From Anaerolineae bacterium (GTDB lineage Bacteria; Chloroflexota; Anaerolineae; Promineifilales; Promineifilaceae), in the NCBI GenBank assembly GCA_023382655.1, contig JAHDWK010000012.1:1-64000 (forward strand): DNA of 64,000 bases. The letters are read 5' to 3'. Under the pieces are notes generated by a model. It did no database searches. It worked only from the letters and a program-made list of their open reading frames with translations, and was not told the DNA's origin. The position numbers and the translations under genes are program-made. This document shows, piece after piece, positions 9,258 to 17,220 of this stretch (within the stretch, counting starts at the first letter, position 1; each line of letters starts with the position of its first letter).

Positions 9258-9956
9258 ATGTTTGACGTAATTGCTTTTGATGCCGATGACACATTGTGGC
9301 CGAATGAACATCTCTACATTATGAAGCGGGAGCAGTTCATCGAGATGTTACGGCCGTATGCCGACCCCGATCATATTGGCGACACGCTCGACCAAACAGA
9401 AATTGCCAACCTGCACTACTACGGCTACGGCATCAAATCCTTTGCCCTTTCGATGGTGGAAACGGCCGTACATCTGACCAACGGCCGTGTCTCCGGCGAG
9501 ACGATCCAGGCCATCCTCCAGTTCAGCAAGGAGATGCGTGAGCATCCGGTACAGGTGTTTGACGGAGTCACGGCCGTGCTGGACGAATTGCAGCCCCATT
9601 ATCGGCTGATGATCATCACCAAGGGCGACTTGTTTGAGCAGGAATCCAAAATCGCCCGTTCTGGCATCGCCGACCGCTTCCACACCATTGAGGTCGTCAG
9701 CGAAAAAGAGGCTGAGACATATGACGCGCTACTGCACAAATACGGCATCGCCCCCAGCCGCTTCCTCATGGTAGGCAACTCCGTGCGCTCCGACATTCTA
9801 CCGGTGGTAGAGATTGGCGGCACGGCCGTGCATATTCCCCACGCCACCACCTGGGCACATGAAGTTGTGCCCCACGCCGACCGCAGCGGCTACACCGAAC
9901 TGGCGCACATCAACCAACTTCCCGGCTGGCTGGCAGCGCGGGCGGGAGAGGGGTAG
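9258..9956 (+). CDS. HAD-family hydrolase
   Basis: A 232-residue haloacid-dehalogenase-superfamily enzyme, probably a small-molecule phosphatase. Motif I is FDADDTLW with the nucleophile D8 and acid D10. Motif II lies in LMIITKG, the motif III lysine is in VVSEKEAETY, and motif IV is in MVGNSVRSDILPV. A helical cap (about 18-95) suggests subclass C1. ATG at 9258 is preferred over ATG 9252 because the AGGAG at 9247-9251 is then 6 bases away. It lies 65 bases downstream of the LLM oxidoreductase and may share its transcript. Substrate unknown. Confidence 0.88.
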   Translation: MFDVIAFDADDTLWPNEHLYIMKREQFIEMLRPYADPDHIGDTLDQTEIANLHYYGYGIKSFALSMVETAVHLTNGRVSGETIQAILQFSKEMREHPVQVFDGVTAVLDELQPHYRLMIITKGDLFEQESKIARSGIADRFHTIEVVSEKEAETYDALLHKYGIAPSRFLMVGNSVRSDILPVVEIGGTAVHIPHATTWAHEVVPHADRSGYTELAHINQLPGWLAARAGEG

Positions 9957-9968
9957 AATCTCGCAAAT

Positions 9969-10026
9969 TGTGATGCGTAATGCGTGAACCGTGAATGGTC
10001 GTCACGCATCACGCATCACGCATCAC
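9969..10026. repeat. Iterated-word hairpin (GATGCGT / ACGCATC)
   Basis: GTGATGCGTAATGCGTGA on the left is mirrored by three tandem copies of CACGCAT on the right (10001-10026). It sits directly in front of the ABC ATPase start. A related hairpin lies at 60649-60705. Confidence 0.75.
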
Positions 10027-10030
10027 AAAA

Positions 10031-10939
10031 ATGATAGACACCGAAAACCTCACCAAAAATTTTGACGGGCACACGGCCGTAGACCGGCTCACTCTGCATA
10101 TCGGCGAAGGCGAAGTCTTTGGTTTTCTCGGTCCCAACGGTGCGGGCAAAACCACCACCGTGCGTATGCTCACCTGCCTCATCGCCCCCACCCAGGGACG
10201 GGCCACCGTCATGGGTTATGAGGTAGGCCAAGAGAGCCAATCCATTCGCCGCCATGTGGGTCTGCTCACCGAAACGCCCGGCATGTATGATCGCCTCTCC
10301 GCCTACAAAAACCTGACCATCTACGCCGAATTGTACGAAGTGGCCGATGTGCCGGGCCAGGTTGAAAAATATCTACGGCTGCTGGGACTCTGGGAGCGCC
10401 GTCAAGACGCTGCCGGCACGTTCAGCAAAGGCATGAAACAGAAATTGGCTATCGCCCGCGCCTTGCTGCACGAACCAAAAATCCTCTTTCTGGATGAACC
10501 CACCGCCGGATTAGACCCGGAAGCGGCCAAACTGGTGCGTGAGTTTATCCTGGACGTGAAGGCACAGGGGCGCACCATCTTCCTGACCACGCACAACCTG
10601 GACGAAGCCGACCGCCTTTGTGACCGCGTCGCCGTTTTCAACCAACGGCTGCGGGTGATTGACACGCCACAGGGATTACGCCAGCAGATGTACGGCCGTC
10701 AGGTCGTGTTTCATCTGGCAGAGGCAAGCGCAGCCTACCAACCCACCCTACAAAACCTACCTTATGTCAACCGGCTGGATGCAGTAGACAACAAACTCAT
10801 CATTGCTCTGGACGACCCCGAAACCCGCAACCCCGAACTTATCCGCCTGCTCGTCAACGCCGGCGCCAACATCCAATTTGTCGGGGAGCTGCGTCATTCG
10901 CTGGAAGATATTTATTTGCGTCTGGTAAACGAAACCTGA
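10031..10939 (+). CDS. ABC transporter ATP-binding protein (ABC-2 exporter type)
   Basis: A 302-residue ATPase with Walker A GPNGAGKTT at 34-42, the signature FSKGMKQKLAIARALL, Walker B ILFLDEPTAGLD and the switch histidine in IFLTTHNLDEADRL. A C-terminal extension of about 80 residues is typical of DrrA/NatA-like exporters. MIDTENLTKNFDG at 10031 is the family start; the frame is open upstream only through the GATGCGT hairpin, so an earlier start is unlikely. The downstream gene is its membrane partner, separated by a palindromic repeat. Substrate unknown. Confidence 0.93.
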   Translation: MIDTENLTKNFDGHTAVDRLTLHIGEGEVFGFLGPNGAGKTTTVRMLTCLIAPTQGRATVMGYEVGQESQSIRRHVGLLTETPGMYDRLSAYKNLTIYAELYEVADVPGQVEKYLRLLGLWERRQDAAGTFSKGMKQKLAIARALLHEPKILFLDEPTAGLDPEAAKLVREFILDVKAQGRTIFLTTHNLDEADRLCDRVAVFNQRLRVIDTPQGLRQQMYGRQVVFHLAEASAAYQPTLQNLPYVNRLDAVDNKLIIALDDPETRNPELIRLLVNAGANIQFVGELRHSLEDIYLRLVNET

Positions 10940-10943
10940 TTTA

Positions 10944-10977
10944 AGAAGTTCAACTTTTCTCAAAAAGTTGAACTTCT
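10944..10977. repeat. Palindromic repeat, copy 2 (AGAAGTTCAACTTTT arms)
   Basis: Arms at 10944-10958 and 10963-10977 are identical to those at 5247-5279 and flank a 4-base loop. It lies between the ABC ATPase stop and the permease start; the permease ATG follows 8 bases after the palindrome, so the hairpin may limit its translation. Confidence 0.8.
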
Positions 10978-10985
10978 GAAAAACC

Positions 10986-11780
10986 ATGAAAAAAATCCGC
11001 ACCATCATTGGCAAAGAATGGGCCGAAGTATTCAAAAACCGGCTGGTTCTATTTTCCGTCATCTTCCTGCCGCTCATGCTCACCATCCTGCCCCTGGCCA
11101 CCATCTGGGGCATGAGCCGCTTTCCCGCCAGCACCAACACCAATGTCTCCCCTGAAGAGATGGAAATTTTCGGCGACCTGTGCGTTGGTCTCTCCGAAAA
11201 CGAATGTGTCATGGTTTACACCCTCAGCCTCTACACCCTGCTGTTTATGATCCTCCCGGTCATGATTCCCGTGACCATCGCCGCCTACAGCATCGTCGGT
11301 GAAAAGGCGACCCGCAGCCTGGAGCCACTGTTAGCCACCCCCATCACCGACATCGAACTGCTCACCGGCAAAGCCACTGCGGCTATTGTGCCAGCCATTC
11401 TGGCTACCTGGATGGCGTATATGATTTACGCCATAGGCGCTGTCATTATGCTAGGTACGGAACTGGCACTGGCTTATGTGTTTGCGCCTGTGTGGGTGCT
11501 GGCGATTTTTGTCGTGGGGCCACTGATGACACTGACGGCCGTCAGTATCGCCATCATGGTCTCCGCCCGTGTCACTGACCCCCGTGTCGCCGAGCAGCTT
11601 TCCGGCCTGGTAGTACTGCCTATTGTCCTGCTGCTCGTGGGCCAATCTGTCGGCTGGGTCGTAGTTAGCCAGGAGACCATTTACCTGATCGGTCTCATTG
11701 TGCTGGTGCTGGATATAGTCTTGGGTTTTCTCACCGTTAAATCCTTCCAGCGGGAAACGATTCTCACCCGATGGAAATAA
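10986..11780 (+). CDS. ABC-2 type transporter permease
   Basis: A 264-residue inner-membrane protein with about six hydrophobic segments (VLFSVIFLPLMLTILPLA near 21; VYTLSLYTLLFMILPVMI near 77; two around 125-165; two near 195-255). The first extracytoplasmic loop follows helix 1. The SLEPLLATPITD segment between helices is typical of NatB/ABC-2 permeases (TLE.LLATPVSD). It pairs with the ATPase just upstream. No clear ribosome site other than a weak AAAAACC; the palindrome immediately upstream may matter for expression. Confidence 0.88.
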   Translation: MKKIRTIIGKEWAEVFKNRLVLFSVIFLPLMLTILPLATIWGMSRFPASTNTNVSPEEMEIFGDLCVGLSENECVMVYTLSLYTLLFMILPVMIPVTIAAYSIVGEKATRSLEPLLATPITDIELLTGKATAAIVPAILATWMAYMIYAIGAVIMLGTELALAYVFAPVWVLAIFVVGPLMTLTAVSIAIMVSARVTDPRVAEQLSGLVVLPIVLLLVGQSVGWVVVSQETIYLIGLIVLVLDIVLGFLTVKSFQRETILTRWK

Positions 11781-11808
11781 ACAAGTTGCAACCCCAAAAA
11801 GACCGCCT

Positions 11809-12756
11809 ATGACTGTTAGCGCCGTCCATCTCGCCAGCCTCAAAATCGGTCATGCCGCTGATGAGCACTACCACACCGGTTGCACCGTGTTTCTCTGCCC
11901 ACCAGAGACGGTCGGTGGCGTGGATGCGCGAGGCCCCGCTCCAGGCAGTCGGGAACTGACGTTGTTGGAATTGGACAAACCGATCCAAACAGTCCATGCT
12001 GTGTTGCTGACCGGCGGCAGCGCTTTCGGATTGGCGGCGGCCGATGGCGTCATGCGTTATCTGGGGGAACGAGGCATCGGCCATTGGACACCCATCCGCC
12101 ACATACCTATCGTTCCGGCCGCCGTGGTGTATGACCTCTTTTTCAGCCAGGGCCAGCGGATGCCGGACGCGGAGATGGGCTACCAGGCCTGTATGAATGC
12201 CAGTGAGTCGGAATTTTCCCAGGGTAATGTGGGTGTGGGGACCGGCGTTACAGTGGGTAAATGGGGTGGTCGAGAAGGATTTATGAAGGGGGGTTTTGGG
12301 CTGGCAAGTGTGGAGTTGGAAGGGCTGATCGTGGGCGCAGCAGCAGTAGTGAATGCCATAGGTGATGTGGTGAATGATGATGGTTCCGTTCTCGCCGGAG
12401 CGCGCCAACCGGATGGCGGCTGGCAAGTAGCGGAAAATCCATACCGGCGGTTTGCGGCACGGCCGTCACTCCCAGCCCTCACCAATACCACTCTGGTTGT
12501 CGTCTGGACCAATGCCACGCTGACAAAGGTGGAGGCCAACCGGCTGGCGCAGCGCACACATGATGGCCTGGCGATTGCTATTCGGCCGGTGCATACGACA
12601 CACGACGGGGATACAGCCTTTGCGCTGGCCACGGGGCAAGTGGAAGCAGATTTTGATCTGGTGGCAAACACGGCCGTACACGCCACCACCGAAGCCATCC
12701 GCAACGCCGTCCGTTTTGCCCACTCAGTCGGCGAGATCCCTGGTCTGGCAATGTAA
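11809..12756 (+). CDS. P1-family (DmpA/NylC-like) self-cleaving peptidase
   Basis: A 315-residue Ntn-hydrolase of peptidase family S58/P1. Characteristic stretches are TGGSAFGLAAADGVMRYL, GNVGVGTGVTVGKW, AVVNAIGDVV, and THDGLAIAIRPVHTTHDGDT. The expected self-cleavage point is between N226 and T227 in LTNTTLVVVWTNA; T227 would become the nucleophile of the beta subunit. This follows the Asn-Thr cleavage known for NylC-type members and is inference here. Family enzymes act as aminopeptidases, beta-peptidases or oligoamide hydrolases. No strong ribosome site is visible. It follows the ABC permease by 28 bases, so it may be co-transcribed. Confidence 0.88.
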   Translation: MTVSAVHLASLKIGHAADEHYHTGCTVFLCPPETVGGVDARGPAPGSRELTLLELDKPIQTVHAVLLTGGSAFGLAAADGVMRYLGERGIGHWTPIRHIPIVPAAVVYDLFFSQGQRMPDAEMGYQACMNASESEFSQGNVGVGTGVTVGKWGGREGFMKGGFGLASVELEGLIVGAAAVVNAIGDVVNDDGSVLAGARQPDGGWQVAENPYRRFAARPSLPALTNTTLVVVWTNATLTKVEANRLAQRTHDGLAIAIRPVHTTHDGDTAFALATGQVEADFDLVANTAVHATTEAIRNAVRFAHSVGEIPGLAM

Positions 12757-12803
12757 ACTACTTTCCTGTAGACGGCCGTACCACCCCACTTTACAATGTG
12801 CCC

Positions 12804-13724
12804 ATGAGTACCACAATTTTGCAACACGGCCGTGTCACCTGGATAAACATCGTCCGACCTACCCAATTCGATATGGACCAGCTACAGGCCACCTATCCCC
12901 ATATCCATCCCCTGAACTTACGCGACTTTATGAACGATGTGGAATTCCCCAAAATAGACCATTACGATGACTACCTGTTCATCGTGATACAACTGCCCCG
13001 GTGGGATGCTCAGGAACAAATATCCCGCCCCAGCGAAGTGGATCTTCTTATCAGCCGCGGTATTCTTGTCACCTCCCACAGCGGGAACCTCAAACCCCTC
13101 AGCGAACTATTTGCCCGCGCCCAGGCAGACGAAACCATGCGAGAAAAACTGATGGACTGTGGTGCCAGCCCGTTACTCTATGAAATTTTGCATGATCTGA
13201 TTGATTACTGTTTCCCCATCTTGCACAAAGTCAACCAAAATATCCGCCACATCGAAGATCATCTCTTCCAGGCAGACACCGAACACATTCTACAAGATGT
13301 CGCCATCGTCCGCCGTGATGTCATTGCCCTGCGCCACATTTTACGGCCGCAATACGATATCATTCACACCCTGGAACAGGGCAACTGGTCTTTCATCCAT
13401 GATGACCTCACCCTTTACTGGAGCAACCTGGGTGATCACCTGGCCCAGTTAAAGGCAATGCTGGATGAACATATGGATGTGATCAACGGGTTGTCTGACA
13501 CGCTGGATACGCTGGCTTCCCATCGTATTGATGGCGTGGTGCGCGTCCTGACGCTTATCACTATCCTCACCGCCCCCCTCACCTTGCTGGCTACCGTCTT
13601 TGGCATCAATGTAGACCTGCTCCCACAACAATTTCATTCCATACTTTTTCTATCGGTCAATATCCTTGGCGTTATGCTCACCTTGATGCTGTTACGTTAT
13701 TTGAAGCGAAAACATTGGTTATGA
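12804..13724 (+). CDS. CorA-like divalent cation channel
   Basis: A 306-residue protein with the CorA plan: an alpha/beta cytoplasmic domain, a long helix (about 130-255) and two C-terminal membrane helices (LITILTAPLTLLATVFGINV and SILFLSVNILGVMLTLMLLR), ending in a basic KRKHWL. The selectivity motif at the end of helix 1, normally GMN, reads GIN at 267-269. GIN variants exist in the wider CorA/ZntB group and may change ion choice, so I do not name it corA for magnesium. GTG at 12798 is an alternative start. A hairpin terminator follows the stop. Confidence 0.85.
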   Translation: MSTTILQHGRVTWINIVRPTQFDMDQLQATYPHIHPLNLRDFMNDVEFPKIDHYDDYLFIVIQLPRWDAQEQISRPSEVDLLISRGILVTSHSGNLKPLSELFARAQADETMREKLMDCGASPLLYEILHDLIDYCFPILHKVNQNIRHIEDHLFQADTEHILQDVAIVRRDVIALRHILRPQYDIIHTLEQGNWSFIHDDLTLYWSNLGDHLAQLKAMLDEHMDVINGLSDTLDTLASHRIDGVVRVLTLITILTAPLTLLATVFGINVDLLPQQFHSILFLSVNILGVMLTLMLLRYLKRKHWL

Positions 13725-13742
13725 TGTTTCATCACTAACAAA

Positions 13743-13773
13743 AAAAGCCCGGCGCTTGTAGAAAGCCGGGCTA
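13743..13773 (-). terminator. Rho-independent terminator of pnp
   Basis: The stem AGCCCGGC/GCCGGGCT (arms 13746-13753 and 13765-13772) is followed on the minus strand by an uninterrupted T run (A run 13739-13746 on plus). It serves pnp on the minus strand and may also stop corA-like transcripts. Confidence 0.8.
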
Positions 13774-13844
13774 TGTTAGATTTGATTGATTTACAACACA
13801 GGCATCAAATTTCTACAAGAAATCGGATGCTTGTATGCCTTATT

Positions 13845-16073
13845 CTAGCGACGCCGCGGCCCCCCCCGGTCACCACCACGCCGATCACCGCCACGATCTC
13901 CACCGCGACGATCACCGCCCCGGTCGCCGCCACGACGGTCGCCAGACGGTTTGGGTCGGTCTTCTGCCCGCGCCTGGTCTAACGACCATCCTTCCAGCAC
14001 CGCTTTACGGGACAGACGATATTTACCTTCCGGGCTGCGGTCAATGATCATCACCATCACCTCATCCCCCATTTGCACCGCATCTTCTACCCGGCGCAAA
14101 TGCTCTGAGGAAAGCTGCGAGATGTGTACCATGCCATCCGTGCCCGGCAAAAACTCCACAAACGCACCAAAATCAGTGATGCGCACTACTTTACCGCTGA
14201 CTATTTCGCCCAATTCCGGTTCGTGGGTCATGGCGGCAATGCGTTTGACCGCCTGCTCTGCCAGTTCACCATCCACCCCGGCGACAAAGATCGTACCGTC
14301 TTCTTGAATATCAATGGAGACGGCAAAATCTTCTTCCAGGCCACGAATATTAGCGCCACCCTTACCGATGACTGCGCCAATTTTGTCGGGGTCAATTTTG
14401 ACGGTAAGCATACGCGGCGCGAAGGGGCTGAGTTCTTCACGCGGGACAGCAATGGTTTGCAGCATATGATCCAGAATTTGCAGCCGCCCCACCCGCGCCT
14501 GTTCCAATGCCTGCGTCATAATATCCATCGTCAGGCCGGAGATTTTGATGTCCATTTGCAAGGCGGTAATACCTTCGCTAGTACCGGCGACCTTAAAGTC
14601 CATATCGCCCAAATGGTCTTCCATGCCTTGAATGTCGGTGAGGACGGCATGTTTTTCACCATCGCTGATGAGGCCCATGGCCACACCGGCCACCGGCCGT
14701 TTGATGGGCACACCACAATCCATAAGCGCCAGGCTGGAGGCACACACGCTGGCCTGGCTGGTGCTGCCGTTAGAAGACAACACCTCGGACACCACACGAA
14801 TGGTGTAGGGGAATTCATCTTCCGGGGGAATCATGGGGCGCAGGGCGGCTTCGGCCAGGGCGCCATGCCCAATCTCGCGCCGTTTGGGACCGCGCAAGGG
14901 CCAGGTCTCGCCAGTGGAGAAAGGCGGGAAATTGTAATGGTGCATATAACGGCGGGTTTCTTCGGGGGTCAGGCCGTCCAGCTTTTGGGCGTCACGCGGG
15001 GTGCCCAGAGCGACAATGCTCAATACCTGGGTTTCGCCGCGCTGGAAGAGGCCAGAGCCGTGGGCACGCGGGCTGAGGCCCACTTTGGCGAATAGGGGGC
15101 GGACGGTGGTCAGGTCACGGCCGTCTGGTCTAACCCCCTCATACAAAATCCGGTTGCGTACTACTTTCTTCTGAATGTCCGTAATCACTTCCCGCACCTG
15201 CACCGGATTCACTTCCGGGTCCGCCTCCATGAAGTCATTGACAATTTCATCACGCAGGTCGCCCATCTCGTCATTGCGTTCATGGCGGTCGGTTTGCACC
15301 ATGATGTCGGCTACACGGCCGCCCACTTTGCTCTTTACCGCTTCTTGCAACTCCATATCCACCGCACGAATCACCACCGCTGATTTCTCTTTGCCAACCG
15401 CGGCCCGCATTTCCTCTTGCATCTGGATGAAAGGCTGCACGGCCTGATGCCCAAACGCCAATGCCTCCAGCAACAACGATTCTGGCACCTCGTTAGCGCC
15501 CGCTTCCACCATGATGATGGCATCGCGTGAGGCAGCCATGCGCAAATCTAATGTGCTGCCCGCCATTTCTTGAATGGTGGGGTTAGCCATCAGTTCGCCG
15601 TTCACATACCCCACCCGCACACCGGCAATCGGCCCTTCCCAGGGGACATCCGAGATGTGCAGAGCGGCGCTGGCGGCGTTGATGGACATGATGTCCAGGT
15701 AATGCTCATTGTCTGAGGAGAGGGTGGTGGTGATGACCTGCACTTCATTGCGCATTCCATCGGGGAACAACGGCCGTAACGGCCGATCCGTCAACCGGGA
15801 AATGAGAACCGCCTCAGTGGTTGGTCTACCTTCCCGCCGGAAAAAACTACCCGGAATCCGGCCGGCGGCATACATCTTCTCTTCAAAATCCACACTCAGC
15901 GGGAAAAAGTCCAACCCTTCCCGCACCAACTTAGACATCGTGGCCGTAGCCAACAATACGGAATCCCCCGCACGCAGCGTCACAGCTCCGCCAGCTTGTT
16001 CGGCCAACAAACCCGTAGCCACTGTCAGCTCTTCATTGCCAATACGAGCTGTAAAAACAGTTTCTGTTTTCAT
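13845..16073 (-). CDS. pnp: Polyribonucleotide nucleotidyltransferase (PNPase)
   Basis: A 742-residue 3'-5' phosphorolytic exoribonuclease of the RNA degradosome. Two RNase PH domains are present (about 1-230 and 310-540) with an alpha-helical linker, then a KH domain ([15 protein letters not shown]) and an S1 domain ([20 protein letters not shown]). The tail is unusual: about 40 residues made of tandem GGDRGGDRR units, an RGG-like RNA-binding extension encoded at 13845-13930. ATG at 16073 gives [12 protein letters not shown], the family start. It lies downstream of rpsO, as in many bacteria, with a terminator between. Confidence 0.97.
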   Translation of the reverse strand: MKTETVFTARIGNEELTVATGLLAEQAGGAVTLRAGDSVLLATATMSKLVREGLDFFPLSVDFEEKMYAAGRIPGSFFRREGRPTTEAVLISRLTDRPLRPLFPDGMRNEVQVITTTLSSDNEHYLDIMSINAASAALHISDVPWEGPIAGVRVGYVNGELMANPTIQEMAGSTLDLRMAASRDAIIMVEAGANEVPESLLLEALAFGHQAVQPFIQMQEEMRAAVGKEKSAVVIRAVDMELQEAVKSKVGGRVADIMVQTDRHERNDEMGDLRDEIVNDFMEADPEVNPVQVREVITDIQKKVVRNRILYEGVRPDGRDLTTVRPLFAKVGLSPRAHGSGLFQRGETQVLSIVALGTPRDAQKLDGLTPEETRRYMHHYNFPPFSTGETWPLRGPKRREIGHGALAEAALRPMIPPEDEFPYTIRVVSEVLSSNGSTSQASVCASSLALMDCGVPIKRPVAGVAMGLISDGEKHAVLTDIQGMEDHLGDMDFKVAGTSEGITALQMDIKISGLTMDIMTQALEQARVGRLQILDHMLQTIAVPREELSPFAPRMLTVKIDPDKIGAVIGKGGANIRGLEEDFAVSIDIQEDGTIFVAGVDGELAEQAVKRIAAMTHEPELGEIVSGKVVRITDFGAFVEFLPGTDGMVHISQLSSEHLRRVEDAVQMGDEVMVMIIDRSPEGKYRLSRKAVLEGWSLDQARAEDRPKPSGDRRGGDRGGDRRGGDRGGDRRGGDRGGPRRR

Positions 16074-16298
16074 TTTTTTCAAATTCCTTTTGAATTTTCT
16101 GTCACACGAGCCTGACCAAGCTGCCAGGTAAAACGCCAAAACGCCTGAAATTACCTATCAGGCAGCAGGAACATCTCAGTTAGACAATTGTTATGATGTT
16201 GGCAAATGGGGTTTTAGGGACTGGGGACTGGCTCATACCACACCGGTATGCGACAATACCCAATTCCTAAACCGTTCGCCCATGCCAACTAAACTAAT

Positions 16299-16332
16299 AA
16301 AAAACAAGGGGCGATTATCATCTCGCCCCTTG
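16299..16332 (-). terminator. Rho-independent terminator of rpsO
   Basis: On the minus strand CAAGGGGCGA (16323-16332 complement) pairs with 16305-16314 and is followed by a T run. It lies just after the rpsO stop. The remaining 16074-16298 gap shows no gene; TACCACACCGGTATG at 16237-16251 is a small extra inverted repeat. Confidence 0.85.
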
Positions 16333-16354
16333 AAAATACCAACTTTACCGGCCT

Positions 16355-16624
16355 TTACCGGCGCAAGCCCAGGCGATCAATCACCTCGCGGTAACGATCG
16401 GGGTGGTTCTTGCGCAAATAGGCCAACATCCGTCGCCGTTTACCCACCAGCCGCAACAAACCACGCCGTGAGCTTTCATCATGCCGATGTTCGCGTAAAT
16501 GGGTTTGCAACTGCTCAATGCGGGCGCTAAATAAGGCGATTTGCACCTCAGGAGACCCGGTGTCACCTTCGTGTTGAGCAAATGATTGTAAAACTTCGGC
16601 TTTCCCAGTAGGTTCTAAAGACAT
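16355..16624 (-). CDS. rpsO: 30S ribosomal protein S15
   Basis: An 89-residue primary 16S rRNA-binding protein. The signature [20 protein letters not shown] is followed by [19 protein letters not shown] and [12 protein letters not shown], all invariant S15 features including HxxDxxSRRGL. ATG at 16624 with GGAGG 8 bases upstream gives the normal length; the frame is open a further 46 codons without support. Pairing with pnp is conserved in bacteria. Confidence 0.97.
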   Translation of the reverse strand: MSLEPTGKAEVLQSFAQHEGDTGSPEVQIALFSARIEQLQTHLREHRHDESSRRGLLRLVGKRRRMLAYLRKNHPDRYREVIDRLGLRR

Positions 16625-16807
16625 AGTTTCCTCCAGTTTGGTTTTCAGTTTTAGCCTGACTATCGTCGTGCCGAATAACGTCGCACAGTCAAGCCAGCGG
16701 CGAATTATAACCACGCTACCGTATATTTCCAAATGGGTCATCTTTTTCTCATTCGACGCCATATAATGCCGCTGTTATAATGCTGGCTTGTTTGTTAAGT
16801 TAGATAA

Positions 16808-16842
16808 AAGACCCTAAGGGTTTTGCAAACCCTTAGGGTCTT
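16808..16842. terminator. Hairpin AAGACCCTAAGGGTTT before secG
   Basis: Perfect 16-base arms (16808-16823 and 16827-16842) around TGC, 21 bases before the secG ATG. It resembles a dispersed hairpin type also seen at 33806-33837 (different sequence, same plan). It lies between divergently oriented rpsO and secG, so it is more likely a repeat or attenuator than a terminator of a known gene. Confidence 0.6.
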
Positions 16843-16863
16843 ATAATGATGAGGTTGTAAACG

Positions 16864-17109
16864 ATGACTCTTTCTGGATTAGCGCCCTATCTGGGCATCA
16901 TTGAGATTATTCTGGCGGTGGTCATGACCGTCTTGGTTTTAATCCAATCAAAAGGCTCTAACTTGGGTGGCTTTTTGGGGGGCAGTAGCGACAGCGGCGG
17001 CAGTTTTCGTACTCGCCGGGGCATTGAAGCCACCATACATCGGATTACCATTATCTGTGCCGTGCTTTTTTTCGTAAATACGGTCCTGGCGTTTTTAGCC
17101 TGGGGGTAA
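16864..17109 (+). CDS. secG: Preprotein translocase subunit SecG
   Basis: An 81-residue inner-membrane protein with two helices (IIEIILAVVMTVLVLIQ and ITIICAVLFFVNTVLAF). The cytoplasmic loop is glycine/serine-rich, with the conserved LIQSKGSNLGGFLGG...RTRRG segment. It is part of the SecYEG channel. Length and topology fit the family. The ribosome site is weak (GAGGTTG 6 bases upstream). It runs divergently from rpsO; downstream lies a repeat and then a solute-binding protein. Confidence 0.92.
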   Translation: MTLSGLAPYLGIIEIILAVVMTVLVLIQSKGSNLGGFLGGSSDSGGSFRTRRGIEATIHRITIICAVLFFVNTVLAFLAWG

Positions 17110-17176
17110 TCCGTAATCGGTAATCGGCAATCGGAAGCCTGAAGTCGGCTCACGGTTTACGGATAACGGATAACGG
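17108..17176. repeat. Iterated-word hairpin (CCGTAATCGGTAATCGG)
   Basis: TCCGTAATCGGTAATCGG is followed by an imperfect complement built of GGTTTACGGATAACGGATAACGG. It fills most of the space between secG and the binding protein gene. Confidence 0.65.
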
Positions 17177-17220
17177 CTTACAACCGCAAACCTTCTTCGT
17201 GTTCTTTGCGGATCGGTCAT

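Noticed and set aside
16808..16842. Riboswitch or leader peptide before secG
   Set aside because: Only a simple perfect hairpin is present; no conserved aptamer-like structure or small frame supports it.
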